A stretch of DNA of 35,093 bases, from positions 1 through 35,093 of the forward strand of contig CAZJCK010000035.1 of the NCBI GenBank assembly GCA_964544635.1, given 5' to 3'. The notes beneath the pieces are model-generated. The model made no database searches. It was given only the letters and a program-made list of their open reading frames with translations, and had not been told where the DNA came from. Positions 7,739 to 16,244 of the stretch are shown piece by piece; the first letter of the stretch is position 1, and each line of letters begins with the position of its first letter. Origin of the DNA: CAZJCK01 sp964544635. GTDB taxonomy: Bacteria; Zixibacteria; MSB-5A5; GN15; FEB-12. Both the position numbers and the translations under genes were made by a program.

Positions 7739-9874
7739 ATGCGTACGCCGAAAAACTTCGGATGGCTCGCCGTATCCCTGCTTATGCTGGGCGCGGCCGC
7801 ATTTGTCATGTCGGGCTGCAGCTCGACAACCAATTCCGACTCTCCCGCGACCGATGGTGGCGGCGGTGGTGGCGGTACCTCCGGCGTGAGTGTCACCGTC
7901 GGCCAGACAACTATCACGACCGGCGCTACGACGCTTGTCGAAGCCGTGTTGGTCGAAGAAGGTTCCCCGGTCTCCGCCATGGAGATTCACTTCACCGTCG
8001 AACCCGCCTCAGCCGGTTCCTTCTCCCGCAGCTACGACACGACCAGCAGCGACGGTACGGCGACCACGATTTTCACTGCTTCCGGCGCCGAGTCGGTAGC
8101 CACGATTCGCGCCACCGTGTCGTCCACCAACCAGGTGGCGACAGCCGGCGTGCAGATCAATGAATTCTCAACCGGCGGCGACGCCACCATCAATATTTCG
8201 CTAACCCCGACCATGCTGCTGGCCAACGGCGAAGATACCGCCACCGGTACGGTGTCGGTGTACGATGCCGCCGGCAACCCGGCGCCCGACTCTACGCTGA
8301 TCATCCTGATCGCCGGAGAACGCTTCAACGACCTCGACACCAACGGTTTCTTCACGCCGGGCTACGACGACCTCGATGCCGAGCATATTGAGAACGGTGT
8401 CTGGGATCCGCTGGGTAATATCCCGACGACCATATACGTGACCGGCGGCAACGGCACGGCCCAGTTTACTTATGTCAGCGGTACCTACGCCGCCACCTCG
8501 TACATCCGTGCCACCGTCAACCGCAAAGGCTACCTGGGCTGGGCGGAAGTGCCGGTACTCCTGAGGCCGTCGACCGAAATTGCGTCGATTTATCTCTGGA
8601 CTGATACCACCAATCTCGTTGTCCGCGCCACCGGCGGCATTGAAACCGCCAACCTGTATGCCCGGGGCTATGACGTCAACGGCAACCCGGTACAGGAGAA
8701 CATCCCGATTACCTTCAGTATCCTCGACAGCCCGGGTGGCGGCGAGCATCTTGGCGACGGCGCTACGCCGACCAAGACGGTCAGCACCAACGGCCAGGGT
8801 GTGGCGACGATGCCGATTTCGTCGGGTACCGTTTCCGGTACGATGCGTATCCGCGCCACTGCCGACACCGTTATTTCAAATGCCACCCAGCTGATGGTGT
8901 CCGCCGGTCCGCCGCACGACATTACCGTCGGCGTCGACACCTGTAACATCATGGCTCTCGGCATAGTGAATGCCGAAAACCACATCGTCGCCATCGTGTC
9001 CGACATCTACAATAACCCGGTCACCGATATGACCGCGGTCTATTTCACCTGTGACGAAGGTGTGGTCAAGTCTCACGAAGATCGTACCCGTGACCTCGAG
9101 GGTCGCGTCGAGACTTTCTGGATGTCGGCACCCGAGGATACTGACGACGGTCTCGTCTGGGTCTATGCCGAGACCGCCGGCGGCACGGTCCGCGATTCGA
9201 CCGCCTTCTACAATAGCTGGTTCCCCGTCACTCTCAACGTGCTGTCGGCTCCGGCCTCTATCGAGGCCGCCAGCGGCGCTGAAGCTTACCTTTATTTGGA
9301 GGCGCTCGACGTGAACGGCAATCCGGTGATCAACGGTACCGGGGTCAAAGCCGAAGGCTCGTTCCTCGACGTTGAGAACGGCAGCTTCAGTGATGGATGT
9401 AGCGGTGCTACCGCGCGCCTCAAGATCACTTCGACTGTGCTGTCGCGCGACTACTCGATGGTCGGTACCACCGATGACGGCATCGGCGCTATCGATAATG
9501 TCTTCTGCTACACCTCAAGCGGTGCGTCCGTAACCGTACCGATTCCGCTGGCCACCGGCCAGGCGTATTCGAAGGGTTCCGAGATTGACGGCGAAGTGTC
9601 GCTCAGTTACAGCCAGCAGACGACCTACTGGGTCTACATCCGCGACCGCGCCGGCAACCCCCTGGGCAATCACGCGCTCAACGTCACCGCCACCGGCGGC
9701 ACCGTGACCGGCGCCTCGCCGACCACCAACTCCTACGGTGAAGCCACCTTCTCGTTCACGGCCCCCGATTCCACGTGGGTCGCGAACAACTCCAGCAAGG
9801 TGACGGTGAAGGTCGTCGATACCGACCCGCGAGGCCTCATCACGCTTTCGGAATCGGTCTCGATTACCGAATAG
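7739..9874 (+). CDS. Large lipoprotein of about six bacterial Ig-like (Big_1/invasin-type) repeats
   Basis: This 711-residue protein begins with a lipoprotein signal (hydrophobic stretch, then MSGC) and a Gly7 linker. About six Ig-like units of roughly 100 residues follow, marked by recurring DVNGNPV/DAAGNPAP loops and G-A-T-F/TAPI-type strands, as in invasin/intimin Big_1 domains. Near residues 197-212 a loop FNDLDTNGFF resembles a calcium-binding DxDxNG site. The ATG at 7739 is chosen because AGGAG (7729-7733) lies 5 bases upstream and the lipoprotein signal starts there. It follows pilQ but lies beyond a terminator. It is probably an outer-membrane-anchored surface or periplasmic stalk protein; adhesion or pilus association is inference only. 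No enzymatic motif is seen. Confidence 0.82.
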   Translation: MRTPKNFGWLAVSLLMLGAAAFVMSGCSSTTNSDSPATDGGGGGGGTSGVSVTVGQTTITTGATTLVEAVLVEEGSPVSAMEIHFTVEPASAGSFSRSYDTTSSDGTATTIFTASGAESVATIRATVSSTNQVATAGVQINEFSTGGDATINISLTPTMLLANGEDTATGTVSVYDAAGNPAPDSTLIILIAGERFNDLDTNGFFTPGYDDLDAEHIENGVWDPLGNIPTTIYVTGGNGTAQFTYVSGTYAATSYIRATVNRKGYLGWAEVPVLLRPSTEIASIYLWTDTTNLVVRATGGIETANLYARGYDVNGNPVQENIPITFSILDSPGGGEHLGDGATPTKTVSTNGQGVATMPISSGTVSGTMRIRATADTVISNATQLMVSAGPPHDITVGVDTCNIMALGIVNAENHIVAIVSDIYNNPVTDMTAVYFTCDEGVVKSHEDRTRDLEGRVETFWMSAPEDTDDGLVWVYAETAGGTVRDSTAFYNSWFPVTLNVLSAPASIEAASGAEAYLYLEALDVNGNPVINGTGVKAEGSFLDVENGSFSDGCSGATARLKITSTVLSRDYSMVGTTDDGIGAIDNVFCYTSSGASVTVPIPLATGQAYSKGSEIDGEVSLSYSQQTTYWVYIRDRAGNPLGNHALNVTATGGTVTGASPTTNSYGEATFSFTAPDSTWVANNSSKVTVKVVDTDPRGLITLSESVSITE

Positions 9875-9921
9875 TTGAAAAGCAGGACACGGGATTGCAA
9901 GATCCCTTGATGCACTTCCTG

Positions 9922-9955
9922 ACCGCCGGGCCTCGTGCCCGGCGGTTCTCTTTTT
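9922..9955 (+). terminator. Rho-independent terminator after the Ig-repeat lipoprotein
   Basis: A perfect 10-base stem (ACCGCCGGGC, 9922-9931, with 9937-9946) encloses the loop CTCGT and is followed by a T-rich tail ending in T5. Confidence 0.9.
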
Positions 9956-10045
9956 GCCTAAATACACATCTGAATCTATCGCCATCATCTACCTTTCTGC
10001 CCGAATGCGGTTGCGCAACGACCGTTCCTCTTTACATCTTATAAT

Positions 10046-11725
10046 ATGGCCGTAACAATGCCAGCACAGACCCGGACCGGCGCCAGTCTCTACCAGGCGT
10101 TTGCCGAAACAGCCCGTCGCCGCGGCGATACGGTCGCCCTGCGCGGCGAAGGTGGTCAGGGGAAAGAGTACACCTACCGCCGCATGCTGGCCGAGGTTGA
10201 TCGTCTCAGCCAACGTCTCCGCGCTGCCGGCGTCGTCCGTGACGGCCACTCCGAAGTCGGCCTGCTGGCCGAGAACCGGCCCGAATGGCCGATCGTATAC
10301 CTGGCTATCCTGGCGGCAGGCGGTACAGTTGTGCCGATTGATATCAACCTCCGGCCATCTGAGATAAGCTATGTCATCGGCCACGCCAAAATCGAAACGC
10401 TGTTTACGTCGGGACGGGGGGAGGAGTTGATCGCCGATATCGGTCACCAGTTTACCTGGTATTCCTTCGACCGCGCCGATCGACGGAACTGGCAGCTGAA
10501 CGATGTCGACGATGCCGATGACGGTCAATCGGTCGAACCGGCCGAGGTGGCGGCGCTCATCTACACTTCCGGCACCACCGGTATGCCCAAAGCGGTGCAG
10601 TTGACGCACCGCAATATTCTTTCAAACATCGAAGGCATCCGAGAGGCAATCGAGATCCGTGAGGACGATGTCTTCCTGTCGCTGTTACCGCTGCACCATA
10701 CCTTCGAGGCAACCGTCGGCTTCCTGTTGCCGATAACCGTTGGCGCCCAGATCGTCTACGCCCGTTCATACAAATCCAAAGACGTGATCGAGGATATCAA
10801 GCGGAACCAGGCGACTGTCATGTGTGGCGTGCCGCTGTTGTACGAGAAGATGGCGCACTCGATCCAACGCGGCATCGAGGCCGCCCCCCTGACCAAGCGC
10901 ACCGTCGTCAAAGTGCTCAAGACCGCTTCGGCGGTCAGCTGGAAGGCGGGAGTGAAGATCGGACGTCCACTCTTTCGCAGCCTGAGGCAGAAAGCCGGTA
11001 TGGATTCGCTGCGAATATTCGTCTCCGGCGGCGCCGCCCTGCCGCCCCATATAGCCGCTTTCTACTGCTACCTCGGCTTTCGCTTCTTCCAGGGGTACGG
11101 CATGACCGAGGCCTCACCGGTTATCTCAACCAACCGTCCCAACAATATCATCTTCGGCTCAGTCGGTCCACCCCTGCCCAACCTCGAGGTCAAAATACAC
11201 GAGCCAAACGAGCAGGGGATAGGCGAAATAATCGTCAAGGGCGAATCGATAACCCCCGGCTACCGCGACAATCCCGAAGAGACCGAACGGCTGATTCGCG
11301 ACGGCTGGTTGTTTACCGGCGACCTTGGACGGCTTGAGCGCGGCCATCTCTGGATCACCGGCCGCGCCAAAAACCTCATCATTTCGGCCGCCGGGAAAAA
11401 CATCTACCCCGAAGAGATCGAAGAGAAACTCATCGGCCTGACCGACCTGATCTCCGAGGTGGTCGTATTCGGACGGAGCCGCAAGGGCAAGCAGGGGGAA
11501 GAGGTCTGTGCCCTTATTGTCCCGGACATGGAACACCTTGCGGCGGATTATGACATCAACCCGGATAATCCCGACAACGATAAGATCCGCTCTGTCATTG
11601 GCGAAATTGTCAAAAACCTCAATGACCATATCGCCGACTACAAACGGATCTCGTCGTTCGATGTACAAGTTCAGGAATTGGAAAAGACGTCAACGAAGAA
11701 AGTAAAGCGCTATAAATATAAGTAG
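10046..11725 (+). CDS. AMP-forming long-chain acyl-CoA synthetase (FadD-like)
   Basis: This 559-residue member of the ANL adenylate-forming superfamily activates a fatty acid to acyl-AMP and then acyl-CoA. The P-loop YTSGTTGMPK is at residues 173-182, the adenine motif GYGMTEASP and the hinge region GWLFTGDLG with GRAKNLIISAAGKNIYP follow in the expected order, and a C-terminal catalytic Lys region (TSTKKVKR) is present. The N-terminal domain resembles long-chain synthetases more than acetyl- or aryl-CoA ligases. Two starts are possible, ATG 10046 and ATG 10058; neither has a clear ribosome site. TATAAT (10040-10045) directly abuts the first ATG, which makes the second start plausible. YjbQ follows 14 bases downstream. 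Confidence 0.88.
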   Translation: MAVTMPAQTRTGASLYQAFAETARRRGDTVALRGEGGQGKEYTYRRMLAEVDRLSQRLRAAGVVRDGHSEVGLLAENRPEWPIVYLAILAAGGTVVPIDINLRPSEISYVIGHAKIETLFTSGRGEELIADIGHQFTWYSFDRADRRNWQLNDVDDADDGQSVEPAEVAALIYTSGTTGMPKAVQLTHRNILSNIEGIREAIEIREDDVFLSLLPLHHTFEATVGFLLPITVGAQIVYARSYKSKDVIEDIKRNQATVMCGVPLLYEKMAHSIQRGIEAAPLTKRTVVKVLKTASAVSWKAGVKIGRPLFRSLRQKAGMDSLRIFVSGGAALPPHIAAFYCYLGFRFFQGYGMTEASPVISTNRPNNIIFGSVGPPLPNLEVKIHEPNEQGIGEIIVKGESITPGYRDNPEETERLIRDGWLFTGDLGRLERGHLWITGRAKNLIISAAGKNIYPEEIEEKLIGLTDLISEVVVFGRSRKGKQGEEVCALIVPDMEHLAADYDINPDNPDNDKIRSVIGEIVKNLNDHIADYKRISSFDVQVQELEKTSTKKVKRYKYK

Positions 11726-11739
11726 CCATAGCTGCTAAC

Positions 11740-12156
11740 ATGGTAGATACTCAGGAAATCAAACTCTCAACTTCGGGGCCGGGCGACATCATTGACCTGA
11801 CCGACCAGCTCCGTACTGCCGTCCAAAGAGCCGGCCTCAATGCCGGTACCGTGACAGCCTTCGTCCCCGGCTCCACGGCCGGAATCACCACCATCGAATA
11901 TGAGCCGGGACTGTTAAAGGATGTCCCCGAGCTGATGGAGAAGCTGGTACCTTCAAACCGCAGCTACCAGCACGACGAAACGTGGGGTGACGGCAACGGT
12001 TTTTCGCACCTCCGTTCGGCCATGATTGGGCCCGACATCACCGTACCGTTTACGGCCGGCAAACTGCTGTTGGGTACCTGGCAGCAGGTCGTCTTCCTGG
12101 AGTTCGACAACCGGCCGCGGGACCGACGAGTAATCGTCCAGATCATCGGAGAGTAA
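11740..12156 (+). CDS. YjbQ/UPF0047 family protein
   Basis: This 138-residue protein matches the YjbQ (UPF0047) family over its full length. Conserved segments are GSTAGITTIEYEPGLLKD near residues 45-62, HDETWGDGNGFSHLRS around 78-93 and the C-terminal GTWQQVVFLEFDNRPRDR. Family members form beta-barrel trimers with a His/Asp site; thiamine-phosphate synthase activity has been proposed for E. coli YjbQ but the physiological role is unsettled. The gene is spaced 14 bases after the acyl-CoA synthetase and 7 bases before mtnA, so it is probably co-transcribed with both. No strong ribosome site precedes the ATG. Confidence 0.88.
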   Translation: MVDTQEIKLSTSGPGDIIDLTDQLRTAVQRAGLNAGTVTAFVPGSTAGITTIEYEPGLLKDVPELMEKLVPSNRSYQHDETWGDGNGFSHLRSAMIGPDITVPFTAGKLLLGTWQQVVFLEFDNRPRDRRVIVQIIGE

Positions 12157-12163
12157 TGAAGCG

Positions 12164-13180
12164 ATGGGCATATCGACTCGAGATCAGATTCAACTTTCGT
12201 TTGCGCCCATAAGCTGGGTTGACGGTCGGGTGCGCTGGCTCGACCAGACCGCCCTGCCGACTGAAGAAAACTACCGCGAAACCGACAATTTTGAGGATAT
12301 CGTTGGCGCTATCAAGCGGCTGGAAGTGCGCGGCGCCCCGCTTATCGGTATTGCCGGCGCCTACGCCATTGCCCTGGCCGCCCAAAGCGAAATCGACGAC
12401 GACAGCTTCCGGCGTGCCGCCAGGATGATCCGGGAGGCCCGCCCGACGGCGGTTAACCTTGCCTGGGCAGTCGACCGGGTTATGAAGAGAATCGACGGTC
12501 TATCCGATGATGAGCGGAGCGCCACCGCTCTTGGTGAAGCGCGAAGCATCCACGACGAGGACAAAGAGCTCTGCCGCAAGATAGGCGCCTTCGGCGACGT
12601 CCTGATCCCCGATGGCGCCACTGTCCTGACCCACTGCAACACCGGTGCACTCGCCACCGGTGGCATCGGCACCGCTGCCGCCGCACTCTATACGGCTCAC
12701 CATGGCGGCAAACAGATCAAGGTGTATGCCGACGAAACCCGACCCCTTCTGCAGGGCGCCCGCCTGACCACCTGGGAGCTTCAGAAAGAGGGGATCGACG
12801 TTACGCTGATTACCGACTCGATGGCCGGAAGCCTGATGTGCCAGGAAAAGATCGACTGTGTTATCGTCGGCGCCGACCGAATTGCCAAAAACGGCGACGT
12901 TGCCAATAAGATCGGCACCTACAGCCTGGCCGTGCTGGCCAAACATCACGACATACCGTTCTATGTTGCCGCGCCCTATTCGACCTTCGACGACAGCATT
13001 GCTGCCGGCGACGATATCGCCATCGAGGAACGGGCGGCTGCCGAGGTGTCTGAGGGGTTTGGACGGCGTACCGCTCCGGAGGTGGTGAAAGTCTACAATC
13101 CGGCCTTCGACATCACGCCGCGAGATCTGGTCAGTAAGTATATCAGTGACAAAGGGGTAACCGACGGCGGCCGAAGTTGA
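12164..13180 (+). CDS. mtnA: S-methyl-5-thioribose-1-phosphate isomerase
   Basis: This 338-residue enzyme isomerises 5-methylthioribose-1-phosphate to 5-methylthioribulose-1-phosphate in methionine salvage. The catalytic Cys lies in HCNTGALATGG (C158) and the catalytic Asp in GADRIAKNGD (D238), matching the pair known in Bacillus MtnA. The N-terminal VRGAPLIGIAGAYA motif and the NKIGTYSLAVLAKHH segment are also diagnostic against eIF2B paralogues. A GGAGAG box overlapping the yjbQ 3' end precedes the ATG. No other salvage gene (mtnK, mtnB, mtnC, mtnN) is visible in the window, so the rest of the pathway must lie elsewhere or the enzyme serves another thioribose route. Confidence 0.93.
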   Translation: MGISTRDQIQLSFAPISWVDGRVRWLDQTALPTEENYRETDNFEDIVGAIKRLEVRGAPLIGIAGAYAIALAAQSEIDDDSFRRAARMIREARPTAVNLAWAVDRVMKRIDGLSDDERSATALGEARSIHDEDKELCRKIGAFGDVLIPDGATVLTHCNTGALATGGIGTAAAALYTAHHGGKQIKVYADETRPLLQGARLTTWELQKEGIDVTLITDSMAGSLMCQEKIDCVIVGADRIAKNGDVANKIGTYSLAVLAKHHDIPFYVAAPYSTFDDSIAAGDDIAIEERAAAEVSEGFGRRTAPEVVKVYNPAFDITPRDLVSKYISDKGVTDGGRS

Positions 13181-13256
13181 GATTGCAGTCCGGCCGGATA
13201 CCGTCCGATATTATCAGTGAGGAAGGATCGGCGGGTCCACCCGCTCTTATACCGAT

Positions 13257-13919
13257 ATGGCCCAATCGAAACGTCAGAAAAAAGCAATAGCGGCGCTCAA
13301 TCTCGACCTGTTTGAACCGGAGAACCTGACTCCGCCCGCCCCGGCGACCATGCACACCCGCCTGGCCGAGGAGGTCCATAAGGTGAGGCAGGCAAAGTCC
13401 GAGGCGCCGGTTGTCTCTATCGACCTTGACCCGGTCATTGAGAAGGGGAGTCTGCCCACTGTCGATCAGCTCTACCGCCTGTTTGACCGCTACAATTGGC
13501 TGTACTTCGACGGTAAGCTGCCGAAAGTCCGGATCGAGTACTCTAACAGGATGCTGGCCGCCGGCGCCTTCTATCTTAAAGAGAAGCTCATTAAGATCGG
13601 GCGGAAATACCACGAAGTCTTTCCTGATGATATTACCGACACTCTCAAGCACGAGATGATCCACATCATCCACTTCCGCCACGACGCCGCCTTCAAGCGC
13701 GTGGCCAAACGGATTGGTGCCAGCGTCAAAGCGCAGTATCACCCCACCCTGCGACGCCCGGCTCGCTATATCTATGAATGCCCCGGTTGTAGAATGGAAT
13801 ACCCGCGACAGAAGCGTATCCGCATGGCCTCATGCGGCAAGTGCTCCTATCGCGGGAAATTTGATCGCCGTTTCAAGCTTCGGCTGAAAGCCTCGGCTGC
13901 ATCAAGAAATCAGCCCTGA
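13257..13919 (+). CDS. SprT-like zinc metallopeptidase-fold protein
   Basis: This 220-residue protein carries the SprT-like zinc motif HEMIH (H132, E133, H136), with H142 in HFRHDAAF as a possible third ligand. A C-terminal zinc ribbon follows: CPGC at 175-178 and CGKC at 193-196. Residues 1-65 are a charged extension not needed for the fold. Eukaryotic SPRTN proteins degrade DNA-protein crosslinks; bacterial SprT members are poorly characterised, so the substrate is unknown. The start at 13257 lacks a ribosome site; a TATACC hexamer ends 3 bases before the ATG. The stop overlaps the convergent small gene by 10 bases. Confidence 0.85.
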   Translation: MAQSKRQKKAIAALNLDLFEPENLTPPAPATMHTRLAEEVHKVRQAKSEAPVVSIDLDPVIEKGSLPTVDQLYRLFDRYNWLYFDGKLPKVRIEYSNRMLAAGAFYLKEKLIKIGRKYHEVFPDDITDTLKHEMIHIIHFRHDAAFKRVAKRIGASVKAQYHPTLRRPARYIYECPGCRMEYPRQKRIRMASCGKCSYRGKFDRRFKLRLKASAASRNQP

Positions 13920-14215
13920 GTCGCTTTTTCCGATGCTTCCCGGCGAATTTCCGCCAACTCTTCATCGGGCAGATTCTTCAGCAGTTCATTGATCAGCGGT
14001 GTGCAGCTGACCAGCGCCTGCAGGTTGCCGCCGGCCGTGAAGTACCTGATCAGGCGGAGCAGGACGATCTGCGGATTGCCCATGCAACTGACTATGTGGC
14101 CGTCCCGCGATACCCCCAGGCCGGCCTTTTTTGCCTGCTCCATCGCCATCTCGGTACCAACCAGGTCGGCCTGTTTCTGGACCGCCTGTTCAAAAAGTGT
14201 CAGGTATGTCTCCAT
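13910..14215 (-). CDS. Small protein of unknown function, 101 residues
   Basis: I do not recognise this protein. It is soluble, mostly helical in appearance, with two Cys (in VSCMGNP and VSCTPL) and a C-terminal acidic helix NLPDEELAEIRREASEK. The ATG at 14215 is preferred over TTG 14221 because GAGGAG lies about 8 bases upstream. The reading frame, ribosome site and neighbour spacing support a real gene. It converges on the SprT-like gene and its 3' end overlaps that gene by 10 bases. It is divergent from the peroxiredoxin gene. A redox link through the Cys pair is possible but only a guess. Confidence 0.65.
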   Translation of the reverse strand: METYLTLFEQAVQKQADLVGTEMAMEQAKKAGLGVSRDGHIVSCMGNPQIVLLRLIRYFTAGGNLQALVSCTPLINELLKNLPDEELAEIRREASEKATQG

Positions 14216-14305
14216 CGTCAACTCTCCTCGTCTTCAATTCTTTCGTTACTTCATGTATCGGACAAATCGGCCGCCATCTGAATTTGACCGAGAGATGAGG
14301 GAACA

Positions 14306-14333
14306 TTGACCTTTCTTATGCACTTATTACACT
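14306..14333 (+). promoter_or_regulatory. Candidate sigma-70-type promoter for the peroxiredoxin gene
   Basis: TTGACC (14306-14311) and TACACT (14328-14333) are 16 bases apart, giving a start near 14340 and a leader of about 45 bases. No obvious PerR or OxyR site is seen. Confidence 0.45.
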
Positions 14334-14386
14334 CTGTAACGACTGTTAACGGACAAAGAGAGTGCAATAAGAGGAGTGACTTACGT

Positions 14387-14950
14387 ATGCCGAGAATAAA
14401 TGAACCGGCCCCCGATTTCACCTGCGACGCCTATCACAAGGACGACATCGTAAAGGTCAGCCTGTCCGACTACAAGGGTAAGTGGGTTGTGCTGGTCTTC
14501 TACCCGGCCGACTTCACCTTCGTCTGCCCGACCGAGCTGGGCGAGCTGGCCGCGAACTATGCGAAATTCCAGGAGCTTGGTGTCGAGGTTCTCTGTGCCT
14601 CGACCGACACCGCGTTCTGTCACAAGGCCTGGCACGACAGCTCGGAAACGATCCAGAAGATCGAGTTTCCCATGCTCGCCGACCCGACCGGGAAGATCTC
14701 CCGTGACTACGGTGTGATGATCGAGCAGGAAGGCCTGGCCCTTCGCGGCACCTTCATCATCGATCCCGACGGTGCGCTGAAGTCGTACGAAGTGAACGAC
14801 AACTCGATCGGCCGTTCATCGGACGAACTGATTCGCAAAATTCAGGCCGCCCAGTTCGTGCGCGAGCACGGGGGAGAGGTTTGCCCCGCCTCCTGGAAGC
14901 CGGGCAGCAAGACCCTCAAGCCGGGCATGGACCTGGTCGGCAAGATATAG
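14387..14950 (+). CDS. ahpC: Typical 2-Cys peroxiredoxin, AhpC type
   Basis: This 187-residue peroxidase reduces hydrogen peroxide and organic peroxides. The peroxidatic Cys is C47 in FTFVCPTE and the resolving Cys is C166 in GEVCPASW, the same positions as in enteric AhpC, so the enzyme should cycle through an intersubunit disulfide. The ATG at 14387 is preferred over upstream in-frame starts because GAGGAG (14371-14376) precedes it and the conserved N-terminus begins there. No ahpF reductase lies nearby; thioredoxin or another donor is probable. It is monocistronic, with its own promoter and a downstream hairpin. AhpC and Prx1-like subfamilies cannot be separated here with certainty. Confidence 0.92.
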   Translation: MPRINEPAPDFTCDAYHKDDIVKVSLSDYKGKWVVLVFYPADFTFVCPTELGELAANYAKFQELGVEVLCASTDTAFCHKAWHDSSETIQKIEFPMLADPTGKISRDYGVMIEQEGLALRGTFIIDPDGALKSYEVNDNSIGRSSDELIRKIQAAQFVREHGGEVCPASWKPGSKTLKPGMDLVGKI

Positions 14951-14973
14951 GGTACGACTAAGGTCGAAACAAC

Positions 14974-15001
14974 AACGCCCTGCTCATGCGAGCGGGGCGT
15001 T
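14974..15001 (+). terminator. Hairpin after the peroxiredoxin gene, weak terminator
   Basis: A 12-base stem (14974-14985 with 14990-15001, one T-G pair) encloses ATGC. The usual T-run is missing (TGGTCTG follows), so termination may be partial or the hairpin may only protect the 3' end. Confidence 0.55.
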
Positions 15002-15195
15002 GGTCTGTTACCGAAACCCATACCGGCTATCAGGGACGAGAGTCTGCAGAACATGAACTGAAGCATCGACCGACTTATTTGTTGCCCTCGCCGCTGTCGG
15101 CTCAATCCAGTGAATGTGCCCGATCTTCAGCCGTTTCAATTACTTACGCCGGGACGGTGAGGCTGGACGATCTGTTCATTTTTTCCGATAACGCC

Positions 15196-15223
15196 TTGAC
15201 AAGCCAAAACTTCCGCCTATATT
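15196..15223 (+). promoter_or_regulatory. Strong sigma-70-type promoter for rplM-rpsI
   Basis: A consensus TTGACA (15196-15201) and TATATT (15218-15223) are separated by 16 bases. Transcription is predicted near 15230, about 44 bases before the rplM ATG. It is the best promoter match in the window apart from the one before tRNA-Thr. Confidence 0.75.
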
Positions 15224-15273
15224 AGTTGGCTCTGTACGTTGGGAAATAACGCACACTTAAGAAGATACAGGAT

Positions 15274-15705
15274 ATGAGAACATTCATACCCAAAATTGAC
15301 CCGAACAAGAAGAGCTGGTGGGTTATCGACGTTGAAAACAAGATCCTCGGCCGGGCGGCGGTCCGGGCAGCGACTGTCCTGCGTGGCAAGCATCGCCCCA
15401 CTTTCACGCCGCACCTCGACGCCGGCGATCATGTCATTATTGTCAACGCTGATAAGGTCCGGGTGACCGGCGCCAACAAGCCGATCCAAATGGCCTACTA
15501 CCGGTATTCCGGTTATCCCGGCGGCCTGAAGAAGACCACGCTGGCCCAAAAGCTTCAGAAGAAGCCCGAGGACGCGATCTACATGGCTGTCAAGCGGATG
15601 ATGCCGAAGAATCGGCTCGGCCGCAAAATGATCAAGAAGCTGCACGTTTACTCAGGTCCGGAGCATCCGCACCAGGCCCAGCAGCCCAAAGAAATGAAAC
15701 TGTAG
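15274..15705 (+). CDS. rplM: 50S ribosomal protein L13
   Basis: This 143-residue protein is a full-length L13 of the large subunit. Diagnostic segments are WWVIDVENKILGRAA near the start, the central YYRYSGYPGGLK, and the C-terminal MMPKNRLGRKMIKKLHVY followed by HPHQAQQP. The gene begins 44 bases after a predicted transcription start and precedes rpsI by 17 bases, the near-universal rplM-rpsI pairing. The ribosome site is weak (AGGA only 2 bases from the ATG), as is common for ribosomal protein genes. It begins a translation cluster that continues through frr. Confidence 0.97.
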   Translation: MRTFIPKIDPNKKSWWVIDVENKILGRAAVRAATVLRGKHRPTFTPHLDAGDHVIIVNADKVRVTGANKPIQMAYYRYSGYPGGLKKTTLAQKLQKKPEDAIYMAVKRMMPKNRLGRKMIKKLHVYSGPEHPHQAQQPKEMKL

Positions 15706-15722
15706 GAAGACACGAACGCAGT

Positions 15723-16115
15723 ATGGACAAGCAGAAAACCGGCGCCACCGGCCGCCGCAAAGAATCTACCGCTCGTGCCGTAGTCACACCCGGTTCCGGC
15801 AACTTTACCGTCAACGGTAAGCCGGCTCTCGAGTACCTGACCCGCGAAACGCTGGTAAATCACGCCCGCGAGGCCCTGACGCTCACCGAGCAGGTCGAAC
15901 GGTTTGATGTGATGTGCAAAGCGCGCGGCGGCGGCGTCGCCGGGCAGGCCGGCGCTATCCGTCTGGCCGTGGCTCGTGCCTTGTGCGATATCGATCCCGA
16001 CATGCGGCCGATTTTGCGCAAGCACGACATTCTAACCCGCGACCCGCGTGAAGTGGAGCGGAAGAAGTACGGTCAGCCGAAGGCGCGCAAACGCTTCCAG
16101 TACTCGAAGCGCTAA
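15723..16115 (+). CDS. rpsI: 30S ribosomal protein S9
   Basis: This 130-residue protein is a complete S9. The conserved tail KARKRFQYSKR, which reaches the P-site tRNA in the ribosome, is present. GRRKESTARAVV at the start and GGGVAGQAGAIRLAVARAL in the middle match the family. It follows rplM by 17 bases and shares its promoter. A 129-base gap with an 8-base-stem hairpin separates it from rpsB, so reading through to rpsB is possible but may be modulated. Confidence 0.97.
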   Translation: MDKQKTGATGRRKESTARAVVTPGSGNFTVNGKPALEYLTRETLVNHAREALTLTEQVERFDVMCKARGGGVAGQAGAIRLAVARALCDIDPDMRPILRKHDILTRDPREVERKKYGQPKARKRFQYSKR

Positions 16116-16123
16116 GACAACCA

Positions 16124-16142
16124 TTCCACGCCTGGCGTGGAA
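16124..16142 (+). repeat. Hairpin between rpsI and rpsB
   Basis: Perfect 8-base arms TTCCACGC and GCGTGGAA enclose a 3-base loop. No T-run follows, so it is not a normal terminator. It could be part of an rpsB leader or an RNA-processing site; rpsB leaders are autoregulated by S2 in E. coli, but I cannot show homology. Confidence 0.5.
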
Positions 16143-16244
16143 AATAAAACAGTCCCGGCGGATCTGTTCGAGTGTGCCCGATCGGGTAACGAACGGAGTC
16201 GATGCCGGGACAACGATAAACACATTCTATCCAAAGGGACAAAC

